This document shows positions 7,149-13,952 of a stretch of 14,837 nucleotides of DNA, one piece after another (position 1 is the stretch's first letter; the number at the start of each line of letters is the position of its first letter). Source of the stretch: Halieaceae bacterium UBA5085 (GTDB taxonomy: Bacteria > Pseudomonadota > Gammaproteobacteria > Pseudomonadales > Halieaceae); NCBI GenBank assembly GCA_002414665.1, contig DIAF01000045.1, positions 168,527 to 183,363 on the forward strand, in the 5' to 3' direction. Position numbers and translations under genes: made by a program. Under the pieces are notes generated by a model, which had not been told where the DNA came from, made no database searches, and saw only the letters and a program-made list of their open reading frames with translations.

Positions 7149-8333
7149 ATGATGAATTCCAAAGGTTATGTGTTGCTCATCGACGACGATGCCGCTCGTG
7201 CAGGCGAACTGGCGCAGATGGTCATCGAACAGGGGTACCGTGTCGAGGTATTTACCGACGTGCTTGAGGCCTACCATTTTCTCACTGGTAACCAGGACCT
7301 CGATGTCATCCTCTGTGAACTGGATCTCAAGGCAGTCTCCTGGCAGAAGGCGCGCCGCTCCCTGCGCGAGTTGGACCTGCAGGTTCCCGCGATTATTTTC
7401 AGCGATCGCGCCGAAGTGGACAAAATGATGACGGCCTTGCGGTTGGGTGCCAGCGATTTTTTCGTGCGCCCGATAGAGGACGAGGAAGCGCTGTTCAAGT
7501 CCATAGAACGCTGCGTGCGGCAACGCCAGATGCGTCGTGAGTTGCGCGAGTCGCGCCAGCGCCTGGAACAGGCCAACACGGAACTGCGCGGCACCGTGAG
7601 GATGCTCGAGCAGGACCAACAGGCCGGACGCCAGGTACAGTTACGCATGTTGCCCGTTAGCCCGATGGTACTGGAACCCTATGTGTTCAGCCATACGGTC
7701 ATTCCCTCGCTGTACCTCAGCGGCGACTTCACCGATTACTTTACGGTGGGTCAGCACCATGTTGCTTTTTTCATGGCGGACGTGTCCGGCCACGGCAGTT
7801 CCTCTGCCTTTACCACGGTGTTGCTGAAAAATCTCTTCGCACGCAAGCGTTCGGATTTCCTGCATCGTGACGATGACACCCTGCTGAGCCCGGTGGCCAT
7901 GCTGAAGCGTGCCAATCAGGAGCTGCTTGATCTGGGTGTGGGCAAGTTTGCCACCATGGTCGTCGGCTTGCTGGATACCGAGGCGAATACCCTGCGCTAC
8001 AGCGTGGCCGGGCATTTGCCGCAGCCGGTACTGGTCTCTCAAGAGGGCGCCCGCTACTTGCGCGGCGAGGGGTCTGCTGTGGGTATCATGGCTGATGCGA
8101 GCTACGAGGAGCATCTGGTGGATCTGCCTGAGCGCTTCATGCTGGCATTGTTCTCCGACGGCATACTCGAAATTCTCCCGCCAAAGAACCTGATCGAGAA
8201 AGAAAAGTATTTCCTCAAGGTGTTCGAGGAGTCGGCGGAATCGCCGGATGAGATCGTCAACAGGCTGGGGCTGGACCGTGTTGAGACAGCCCCCGACGAT
8301 ATTGCTGCCCTGTTTATCAGCAAGCGGAGTTGA
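7149..8333 (+). CDS. Receiver-like domain fused to PP2C (RsbU/SpoIIE-type) serine/threonine phosphatase
   Basis: The 394-residue protein has a response-regulator fold at about 7-122, a charged coiled-coil linker at about 123-165 and a PPM/RsbU-type phosphatase domain at about 170-393. The phosphatase metal residues are present: SGDFTDYF (191-198), DVSGHG (211-216), FSDG (335-338) and DD (383-384), plus AGHLPQP (287-293). Such proteins dephosphorylate STAS antagonists in partner-switching cascades, as HsbR in Pseudomonas and CrsR in Shewanella do. Two features differ. The receiver has Glu57 where the phosphorylated Asp is expected (VILCEL) and Arg107 where Lys is expected, and there is no C-terminal serine-kinase domain. 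The start is ATG 7149 or ATG 7152; neither has a clear ribosome binding site. The STAS gene begins one base after its stop. Confidence 0.88.
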   Translation: MMNSKGYVLLIDDDAARAGELAQMVIEQGYRVEVFTDVLEAYHFLTGNQDLDVILCELDLKAVSWQKARRSLRELDLQVPAIIFSDRAEVDKMMTALRLGASDFFVRPIEDEEALFKSIERCVRQRQMRRELRESRQRLEQANTELRGTVRMLEQDQQAGRQVQLRMLPVSPMVLEPYVFSHTVIPSLYLSGDFTDYFTVGQHHVAFFMADVSGHGSSSAFTTVLLKNLFARKRSDFLHRDDDTLLSPVAMLKRANQELLDLGVGKFATMVVGLLDTEANTLRYSVAGHLPQPVLVSQEGARYLRGEGSAVGIMADASYEEHLVDLPERFMLALFSDGILEILPPKNLIEKEKYFLKVFEESAESPDEIVNRLGLDRVETAPDDIAALFISKRS

Positions 8334-8334
8334 G

Positions 8335-8817
8335 ATGGAAGAGGGTCGAATACTCGCAGCAAGCCAGGACGGTGCCTACGTTGTGCGCCTGACCGGGGAT
8401 GTGCGGCTCACTCTCTGTACGACCATTGATGACTATCTGCAGCGCATGCTGAACAGCCCGGATTTCGCCAGTGTGTGGGTTGACCTCTGTGATGCCGAAG
8501 GAATCGACAGCACTACACTGGGACTGTTGGCCAAACTGGCGCTGGATGTACGCGCACGCTATGGTTTCATGCCGGCTATCTACTCCTCCAATCCCGGTAT
8601 TACCCGGTTGATCAAGAGCATGGGGTTCCAGCGCCTGTTTGATGTGCACGAAGACGCCTGTGCCAATCCAGAGTGCATAGACTGCATACCGCTGGTAGAG
8701 GGCAGCGAGGCTGCCGTACGCGACAAGGTGATTGAAGCGCACCGGGTGCTGATGGGATTGTCGGAAGAAAACCGCGCCCGTTTCAAGGACCTGATGGTCG
8801 TGCTTGAACGAAGCTGA
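8335..8817 (+). CDS. STAS-domain anti-sigma-factor antagonist-like protein with Cys-containing tail
   Basis: This is a 160-residue protein whose first 105 residues form a STAS domain. The phosphorylation loop reads EGIDSTTLG (55-63), so Thr60 stands where SpoIIAA-type proteins have the phosphorylated second Ser of DSSGLG; Ser59 is the neighbour. It is probably the substrate of the PP2C phosphatase encoded immediately upstream (one-base gap, GGAG 5 bases before the ATG), with phosphorylation by a kinase encoded elsewhere. HsbA of Pseudomonas is a comparable but shorter protein. The C-terminal extension (106-160) contains C109-x4-C114-x2-C117 and then a helical stretch, which could bind a metal or form a disulphide. 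The downstream target (anti-sigma factor, diguanylate cyclase or other) cannot be read from this window. Confidence 0.85.
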   Translation: MEEGRILAASQDGAYVVRLTGDVRLTLCTTIDDYLQRMLNSPDFASVWVDLCDAEGIDSTTLGLLAKLALDVRARYGFMPAIYSSNPGITRLIKSMGFQRLFDVHEDACANPECIDCIPLVEGSEAAVRDKVIEAHRVLMGLSEENRARFKDLMVVLERS

Positions 8818-8823
8818 CGACGC

Positions 8824-9267
8824 TCAGCGCTGCATCGCTGCCAGCTTGCAGCGGATGTAGTCCTGGTGCGGAACATAGGTGAGTTCAGCGACCTGGCGAA
8901 TCAGGTGTTCTTCGTACTTGTCGAGATTGCCATCGGCGTAGGCCACCTGCCACATGCTCGCAATCAGCGTCAGCTTTTCTTCGGGGCCGTAATGGTCGTT
9001 GATGACGCGCGTGAACTCGTACAGGGATGTCGCTTCCTCCACGCGCGTGCTGGCCGCTTCGATCAGTGCCTTGACTTCGTGCCGTGGCAGAACCAGTGAC
9101 TCGCTCAGCATCTGCTCCAGGGCCGCTTCTTCACTGGCATCCTGGGTGAAATCCGCCCGTGCGGTTTCAATCAGAAGTGCCGCAGCCGCCAGTTGTACAC
9201 GGTGCTGTCGGGCTTCTTTGGAGTCCTCTTCAGGCAGTATGAACAGAGCTTTCAGTGCATTGATCAT
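8824..9267 (-). CDS. TerB-fold protein (tellurite-resistance TerB family)
   Basis: The 147-residue all-helical protein shows the duplicated acidic motifs of the TerB/DjlA-N fold: ETARADF (34-40) with Glu46/Glu47, and VAYADGNLDKYEEHLI (108-123) with Asp112 and Glu119/Glu120, the usual metal-binding pattern. Chromosomal single-domain TerB proteins are widespread and mostly uncharacterised, so a tellurite role should not be assumed. The ATG (9267) overlaps the transaldolase stop as ATGA, so it is the second gene of a tal-terB operon. Its stop lies 6 bases from the convergent STAS gene. Confidence 0.85.
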   Translation of the reverse strand: MINALKALFILPEEDSKEARQHRVQLAAAALLIETARADFTQDASEEAALEQMLSESLVLPRHEVKALIEAASTRVEEATSLYEFTRVINDHYGPEEKLTLIASMWQVAYADGNLDKYEEHLIRQVAELTYVPHQDYIRCKLAAMQR

Positions 9268-10217
9268 GCCGCGCTGATGACCTCTTCCAGGCGTCTCTGG
9301 TCGGCGATAAAGTTGCGGATACCTTCGGCCAGCTTTTCCGTCGCCATGGCATCCGCGTTCAGCGCGAGGCGGAAGCTGCCCTCGGTGTGCAGTGGCTTTG
9401 GATCGTCTGAGCCTCCGTGCTGCGGACTGAGCTGGCGCGGGAGATCACCCTGGTCTGCTGCCAGCGATTCCAGCAGCGCGGGGCTGATGGTCAACCGGTC
9501 GCAGCCGGCCAATGCCTCGATTTCGCCCACGTTACGGAAACTGGCGCCCATGACCACGGTCGGGTAGCCATGCGTCTTGTAATAGCGGTAGATACGGCGC
9601 ACCGACTGCACGCCCGGGTCGTCATCCGGTTGGTCCACCTGGGTCTCGGTGTTCGCCAGGTACCAATCGAGAATGCGCCCGACAAAGGGAGAAATCAGGT
9701 ATACACCGGCGTCGGCGCAGGCCGCGGCCTGAGCGAAGCCGAACAGCAGGGTCAGGTTGCAGTTGATACCCTCACGTTCCAGGTTGCGTGCCGCGCTGAT
9801 GCCTTCCCAGGTGGCCGCTATCTTGATCAATACCCGGTCGCGGCCGAGGCCGGCGTCCTCGTACAGGCGAATAAGCTTGCGCGCGCGCGCCATGGTCGCC
9901 TGGGTGTCAAAAGACAGGCGCGCATCCACCTCGGTTGAAATGCGCCCGGGGATGATGCCGAGAATTTCACGTCCAATGTCGACCGCGAAACGGTCACAGC
10001 AGTTGGCCATTTGCTCCTCGCTGCTGCCGCCGGCCTTGCTGGCCCAGTTGCGTGCTCCGGAGAGCAGGTTCTGGTAGTGAGGCAGGGCGGCGGCTTTCAG
10101 CAGCAGGGAGGGATTGGTGGTGGCGTCCTGGGGCTGAAAGCGGCGAATCGCTTCGATATCGCCGGTGTCGGCAACCACGTCAGTCATCGACTTCAGTTGG
10201 TCGAGTTTGCTGCTCAT
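9264..10217 (-). CDS. tal: Transaldolase (TalB type)
   Basis: The 317-residue protein is collinear with E. coli TalB and the same length. The Schiff-base lysine is Lys132 (VLIKIAATWEGI), with Asp17 (VVADTGD), DATTNPS (31-37), PGRISTEVDAR (90-100), NCNLTLLF, LISPFVGRILDWY and TVVMGASFRN all present. It transfers a dihydroxyacetone unit from sedoheptulose 7-phosphate to glyceraldehyde 3-phosphate in the non-oxidative pentose phosphate pathway, in the cytoplasm. The Met at 10217 is chosen because it aligns with the TalB start and has AAGGA about 10 bases upstream; the frame stays open upstream to 10355, but that segment overlaps the dusA 3' end and is not TalB-like. It is translationally coupled to the TerB-fold gene by a 4-base overlap. 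Confidence 0.96.
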   Translation of the reverse strand: MSSKLDQLKSMTDVVADTGDIEAIRRFQPQDATTNPSLLLKAAALPHYQNLLSGARNWASKAGGSSEEQMANCCDRFAVDIGREILGIIPGRISTEVDARLSFDTQATMARARKLIRLYEDAGLGRDRVLIKIAATWEGISAARNLEREGINCNLTLLFGFAQAAACADAGVYLISPFVGRILDWYLANTETQVDQPDDDPGVQSVRRIYRYYKTHGYPTVVMGASFRNVGEIEALAGCDRLTISPALLESLAADQGDLPRQLSPQHGGSDDPKPLHTEGSFRLALNADAMATEKLAEGIRNFIADQRRLEEVISAA

Positions 10218-10242
10218 GCTGGAAAGATCCTTGTGAAACGTG

Positions 10243-10276
10243 CGGCTGACAGCCGGCCGCAGGGTTACAGGCTGTC
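10243..10276. repeat. Nested inverted repeats between dusA and tal
   Basis: CGGCTG-A-CAGCCG (10243-10255) is a perfect 13-base hyphenated palindrome. GACAGCC (10248-10254) can instead pair with GGCTGTC (10270-10276). The two pairings share bases and so exclude each other. They lie 26-59 bases upstream of the tal start on its coding strand. No T-run follows, so a classical terminator is not supported. An attenuator-like leader or an RNA processing site is possible, as is chance. Confidence 0.25.
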
Positions 10277-10308
10277 TGGACAAGTGTGCAGGATAATCAG
10301 CCCCTGTG

Positions 10309-11322
10309 CTACCCGCAGGCCCTTTCCCGCCTGAGTGCAGCACCGTCATCGTCATGTGCGACCTTTTGCAGGGCGTCTTCCAGCACCGCGATGCCGGCGC
10401 CCTTGCGGTGCGCGTTCTCGCTCAGATGGCGCCGGAACTGGCGGGCTCCGGGCACGCCCTGATAGAGGCCGAGCAGGTGCCGCGTTATGTGGTTCAACGC
10501 AGTGCCCTGCTGCAGTTCCTGCGCGACATAGGGCAGCATGTTGCGAATGGCGTCGTGTTTGCTGGCCACCGGGTTGTCCGCGCCGAACAGCGCTGCGTCG
10601 ACATTCGCCAGCAGCCAGGGATCATGATAGGCCGCCCGCCCAAGCATTACCCCGTCGACGTGCTGCAGGTGCTCGTGGCAACTCTGAAGGTTGGTGATGC
10701 CGCCATTGAGGACAATAGTCAGCTCTGGCAGGTCTCTTTTCAGCTGGTACACCCAGGGGTAGTTGAGGGGCGGAATTTCCCGGTTCTCCTTCGGCGACAG
10801 ACCCTGCAACCAGGCTTTGCGGGCGTGCACGATAAACACATTGCAGCCGGCATCGGTGCTGGGGCCGATAAAGTCCAGAAGTTGCTGGTAGCTCTCCATG
10901 GCGTCAATGCCAATGCGGTGCTTCACCGTTACAGGGAGGTCACAGGCATCACGCATCGCGGCAACACAGTCGGCAACCTGCGCAGGGTGTGCCATCAGTG
11001 AGGCGCCAAAGGCTCCGGACTGCACGCGATCCGAGGGGCAGCCGCAGTTCAGGTTGACTTCGCCGTAGCCCCACTCGGCGGCCCACGCGGCACAGCGTGC
11101 CAGGTCGCCGGGGTCGTTGCCGCCCAGTTGCAGCGCAACGGGCGCCTCGACCGGGTTGAAGTGCAGGAAGTGCTGCCGATCACCGTGAATCAGGGCGCCG
11201 GTGGTGACCATTTCGGTGTACAGGCGGGCGTGTCGAGTGAGCAGCCGCCAGAAGTACCTGCAGTGGCGATCACTCCAGTCCATCATGGGGGCGATGCAGA
11301 AACGGTGGCTGTTCACGGTCAT
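10309..11322 (-). CDS. dusA: tRNA-dihydrouridine(20/20a) synthase DusA
   Basis: The 337-residue FMN enzyme reduces uridine 20 and 20a in the tRNA D-loop using NADPH. The N-terminus FCIAPMMDWSDRHCRYF (8-24) and the segment VHARKAWLQGLSPKENREIPPL are DusA-specific hallmarks. The catalytic Cys95 lies in NCGCPSDRV (92-100), and the FMN-binding stretches HRIGID (136-141), LNGGI and GVMLGRAAYHDPWL are intact. The length fits the family. The ATG at 11322 fits the short form of DusA; no strong ribosome binding site precedes it. The gene is divergent from the small monooxygenase-like gene, and its stop is about 92 bases upstream of tal on the same strand, so the three minus-strand genes may form one transcript. 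Confidence 0.96.
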   Translation of the reverse strand: MTVNSHRFCIAPMMDWSDRHCRYFWRLLTRHARLYTEMVTTGALIHGDRQHFLHFNPVEAPVALQLGGNDPGDLARCAAWAAEWGYGEVNLNCGCPSDRVQSGAFGASLMAHPAQVADCVAAMRDACDLPVTVKHRIGIDAMESYQQLLDFIGPSTDAGCNVFIVHARKAWLQGLSPKENREIPPLNYPWVYQLKRDLPELTIVLNGGITNLQSCHEHLQHVDGVMLGRAAYHDPWLLANVDAALFGADNPVASKHDAIRNMLPYVAQELQQGTALNHITRHLLGLYQGVPGARQFRRHLSENAHRKGAGIAVLEDALQKVAHDDDGAALRRERACG

Positions 11323-11419
11323 GCTAAGCGAATATGGTGGGCGTTCCTCACATTGTACCGGAGATACAGGCCGAGTTCGCTATACTGGCGCGTTGAGGAA
11401 GCGGCTTTGGGAGACACCA
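11323..11419. promoter_or_regulatory. Divergent promoter region, dusA and monooxygenase-like gene
   Basis: This 97-base divergent gap holds two good -10-like hexamers facing apart. TATACT at 11381-11386 on the plus strand and TACAAT on the minus strand (plus-strand positions 11352-11357) each match five of six consensus positions. Convincing -35 elements at standard spacing are not seen for either, so an activator or weak promoters are possible. Confidence 0.3.
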
Positions 11420-11731
11420 GTGCATTATATCTTCGAAGTAACCCTGAGCCCGGGTTATCCCGCCGAGGCCTACGCAGAGGCCTGGATTCGCGCCAGCAGG
11501 ATCATTCAGCAGGCCCCCGGTGCACAGGGTACGCGCCTGCACCGGAAAATCGGTGACCCCACCCGATTGCTGGCGATTGCCACCTGGGAAAGCAAGGCTG
11601 CGCGCGACGCCATGGAAGCGCGCTTGCCAGATCGGGTCCTGGAGATCATTGCCGAGCAGACGCCTTACGTGGAGATCACGCTGCTGGGTGAGTTCGACGC
11701 GCCCGAGTGGGAGGTCGTGCCGGAGGTCTGA
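11420..11731 (+). CDS. Small ABM/dimeric alpha-beta-barrel protein (antibiotic biosynthesis monooxygenase-like)
   Basis: A GTG start at 11420, with GGGAG six bases upstream, opens a 103-residue protein. The pattern (strand HYIFEVTLSP, long helix EAYAEAWIRASRIIQ, strand GTRLHRKI, strand RLLAIATWES, helix, and a final strand PYVEITLLGEF) fits the ferredoxin-like dimeric alpha/beta-barrel superfamily that includes ABM quinone monooxygenases, heme-degrading IsdG proteins and many unassigned members. Catalytic residues cannot be pointed out with confidence, so enzymatic function is unproven. It is divergent from dusA. Its stop is 4 bases from the HDOD gene on the other strand. Confidence 0.75.
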   Translation: MHYIFEVTLSPGYPAEAYAEAWIRASRIIQQAPGAQGTRLHRKIGDPTRLLAIATWESKAARDAMEARLPDRVLEIIAEQTPYVEITLLGEFDAPEWEVVPEV

Positions 11732-11735
11732 GGCC

Positions 11736-12887
11736 TCAGCTGCGCGCCGCGGCCAGTATGCGATTCAGGGCGCGGCGTGTTGCATTGTCCTGCAGTGTGG
11801 CGTGCAAGCGCTGCAACCCCGCCGCCTCCAGGTACGCGGGGAGATAGTGCAGTTCCATCGGTCGCTCATCGCCGAGCGATAGGTCGGCGATGTCCTGCAA
11901 CTCGCGGAATACCGCGGCATCGCCGATTCGCCCTGCGAGGTAAACTACGGTGGCTGCTGTCAGGTCATCACCCTCAAGCGGATGATCGCCTGGGGGTACC
12001 GCCAGCGGCAGTAGCGATAGATCCAGTGTCGCTTTGATCGTACCCGGCAAGCCCCAGCGCTCGGCCAGCAGGGCGGCCAGCATGGCGCCATTGGCGCCGA
12101 GTTCGGCCTGCTGCCCCTGCACCCGCTCGAATAGCGAAACTTCCGGTGCGTAGAGGCAGGCCAACTCGGGACGCAGCGAGACGAGGTTGATATCCCCCAG
12201 GTTGGCCAGCAGTGCCTGTGTCGAGGTTACCGAGGGGTTTTCCACACCGAGATTTCGGGCCAACAAAAACGCGCTGGCGCTGGCGATCTGGCTGGACTTC
12301 CACAACCGGTGCATCGCTGCCTCCTGTGCAGACCCGGGTGCACTGGCGGGGAGTGTACGAGCCAGCGCAGATTGCGCGATCAGGCCCTTGACGTAGCTGA
12401 CACCCAGATAGGCAATGGCGTGATGAACGCTGGAGATCGGGGTGGTGAGGCCGAACGCCGCGGAGTTGACGGTGCGCAGTACATTGGCCGCCAGTGCGGG
12501 TTCATGTGTTACGGCAGCGGTAATTTCGTCGATGTCATCCAGTTCCCTGGTTACCTGCAGGAACATGGCATGTGGCTCGGGCAGCGCTTCCGCCAGTTCC
12601 AGCAATGTCTGTGGTGTTGGCCGGTCTGCGGTATCAGAGCGCAGCAGGACAAACGATTGCAGCGCCGTTGGTAGCGCAGCGCCCCCGTCAGCTGCCACCT
12701 CGGATTCGGCTTCCGCCTGATCCGCGGTGGCGGAGAACGATTGGATAGCAGTGCGAACACGTGGCGTGGCCGCGTCTTGCGCGAGCGGTGTGGCTGCCGC
12801 CTTGCCCGGCGTCCGCCGCAGCCAAAGCAAAATGCCAACGGCGCAGGCACCGGCAATGCACAGGAGAACGGTCATCAAAGTTGGCAT
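11736..12887 (-). CDS. Membrane-anchored HDOD-domain signalling protein
   Basis: The 383-residue protein begins with one transmembrane segment (about 4-23) followed by RR, which predicts a cytoplasmic body. A low-complexity linker (24-90) leads to an HDOD domain at about 95-330, recognised by ITAAVTHEPALAANVLRTVNSAAFG (122-146), ISSVHHAIAYLG (151-162) and the helix pattern after it. HDOD proteins are catalytically dead relatives of HD phosphohydrolases that scaffold signalling, often in c-di-GMP, motility or stress circuits. Where many members keep LLHDIG, this one reads LLANLGD (226-232), consistent with no hydrolase activity. GGAG about 8 bases before the ATG supports the start; Met5 is an alternative. 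Its stop nearly touches the convergent monooxygenase-like gene. Confidence 0.85.
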   Translation of the reverse strand: MPTLMTVLLCIAGACAVGILLWLRRTPGKAAATPLAQDAATPRVRTAIQSFSATADQAEAESEVAADGGAALPTALQSFVLLRSDTADRPTPQTLLELAEALPEPHAMFLQVTRELDDIDEITAAVTHEPALAANVLRTVNSAAFGLTTPISSVHHAIAYLGVSYVKGLIAQSALARTLPASAPGSAQEAAMHRLWKSSQIASASAFLLARNLGVENPSVTSTQALLANLGDINLVSLRPELACLYAPEVSLFERVQGQQAELGANGAMLAALLAERWGLPGTIKATLDLSLLPLAVPPGDHPLEGDDLTAATVVYLAGRIGDAAVFRELQDIADLSLGDERPMELHYLPAYLEAAGLQRLHATLQDNATRRALNRILAAARS

Positions 12888-13070
12888 GCAGGTGCTCCGA
12901 CGGCTCGCATGTTGCTAAATCGCACTCGCTAGGGGTGCGGATAAACGTGCGAGCATATTAACAAACCGAAACAAATCTGTTACAAAAAAATGCGTGTTTT
13001 CGCGGATTGATCTACGCTGCGACATGCAGGGGTTCTCAGCAGGTCCCATTCGCACAAGGAGCACAGCGTC
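12888..13070. promoter_or_regulatory. Divergent AT-rich intergenic region, HDOD gene and dioxygenase gene
   Basis: This 183-base region is noticeably AT-rich at 12955-12992, in contrast to the surrounding genes. For the minus-strand HDOD gene, TAATAT (plus positions 12955-12960) with GTAACA (12978-12983) gives a 17-base spacer and is a plausible sigma-70 promoter. GCTCGCA (12903-12909) and TGCGAGC (12948-12954) form a 7-base inverted repeat within the HDOD leader. No convincing promoter for the dioxygenase was found, although its ribosome binding site AAGGAG (13056-13061) is strong. Confidence 0.3.
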
Positions 13071-13952
13071 ATGACAGAAGGTCTCGTTTTACGTCTCCCC
13101 ACGCCGGAAGAGGTAGATACATTCTGGACAGATGGGGTTGTCTGCCTGCGCGGTGCACTGGATCCGGCAGCGGTGCTGGCGATGGCGCCGGCAGTGGAGC
13201 GCCTGCTGCGAGGGTCAGTCGGAGAAACCATGCATGATATGTCCGCCCTGGGCGCGGGGCTCGCAGCAACGGGCAGCACGGTGCTGACCGATGGCATGCA
13301 GGGTGAGGGACGCTTCGTGTCAGGGACGGACCATTGGCGGATAGACGAGGACTGTCGAACGTTTGCCCTCGACAGGGGGCTGGCAGCACTGGCCGGTACG
13401 CTGTTGCGCAGCCGCCACGTTTATCTGTGGGAAGACAGTATTCTGGTAAAAGAGCCAGATACGGCCGAGCGCACGGCCTGGCATCAGGACATGGGCTATT
13501 TTCACGCCAGCGGGGAGCAGGTTTGTACCACCTGGATCCCGCTGGATGTCGCCGATGCAGAGACCGGAGCCATGAGTTTTGTGCGAGGGTCCCACCGCGA
13601 CGGCGCGCTGTATCGCCCCAACTGGTTTGTCTCGCAGCAGAGCATGGAGGGAACGGAAGGGCTGGAGGTGCCGGATGTCGAGGCGCTGGCACGCGCTGGG
13701 CGGGCGGAGTTGGTGCAATATGCGCTGGGCCCGGGTGACCTGACTGTGCACCATGCCCGCACCCTGCATGCTGCGGGGGGCAATCTCAGCAAACAGCGCC
13801 GACGTCGCGCGATCAGCATTCGCTATTGCGGAGACGATGCACGCTACCATTTCCGGCCGGGCGCGCCCCGCAAGCCGCACCACGACCGTGTGCAGGAGGG
13901 CGATCCGCTGGGTGACCCGGATTGTCCGCTCGTCTGGCAGCGTTCGCTCTAG
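13071..13952 (+). CDS. PhyH-family Fe(II)/2-oxoglutarate-dependent dioxygenase
   Basis: The 293-residue protein is a phytanoyl-CoA dioxygenase-family hydroxylase. The iron-binding HxD is H138-x-D140 in WHQDMGYF (137-144), and the distal ligand is most likely His233 in TLHAAGGN (231-238). The 2-oxoglutarate-binding arginine falls in the RRRR-AISIRY stretch (243-252). The motif WIPLDVADAETGAMSFVRGSHR (155-176) is typical of family members that hydroxylate small molecules. AAGGAG 9 bases upstream supports ATG 13071. The substrate cannot be told; no biosynthetic neighbours are present. The stop overlaps that of the convergent ABC gene inside a CTAG at 13949-13952. Confidence 0.88.
   Translation: MTEGLVLRLPTPEEVDTFWTDGVVCLRGALDPAAVLAMAPAVERLLRGSVGETMHDMSALGAGLAATGSTVLTDGMQGEGRFVSGTDHWRIDEDCRTFALDRGLAALAGTLLRSRHVYLWEDSILVKEPDTAERTAWHQDMGYFHASGEQVCTTWIPLDVADAETGAMSFVRGSHRDGALYRPNWFVSQQSMEGTEGLEVPDVEALARAGRAELVQYALGPGDLTVHHARTLHAAGGNLSKQRRRRAISIRYCGDDARYHFRPGAPRKPHHDRVQEGDPLGDPDCPLVWQRSL

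Noticed and set aside
8813..8828. GCTGA-N6-TCAGC as a bidirectional terminator
   Set aside because: The 5-base stem is mostly the two facing TGA stops and has no T-run on either strand.
8824..9267. Tellurite resistance determinant
   Set aside because: Only a lone TerB-fold gene is present, with no terACDE or terZ partners, so a resistance role is unsupported.
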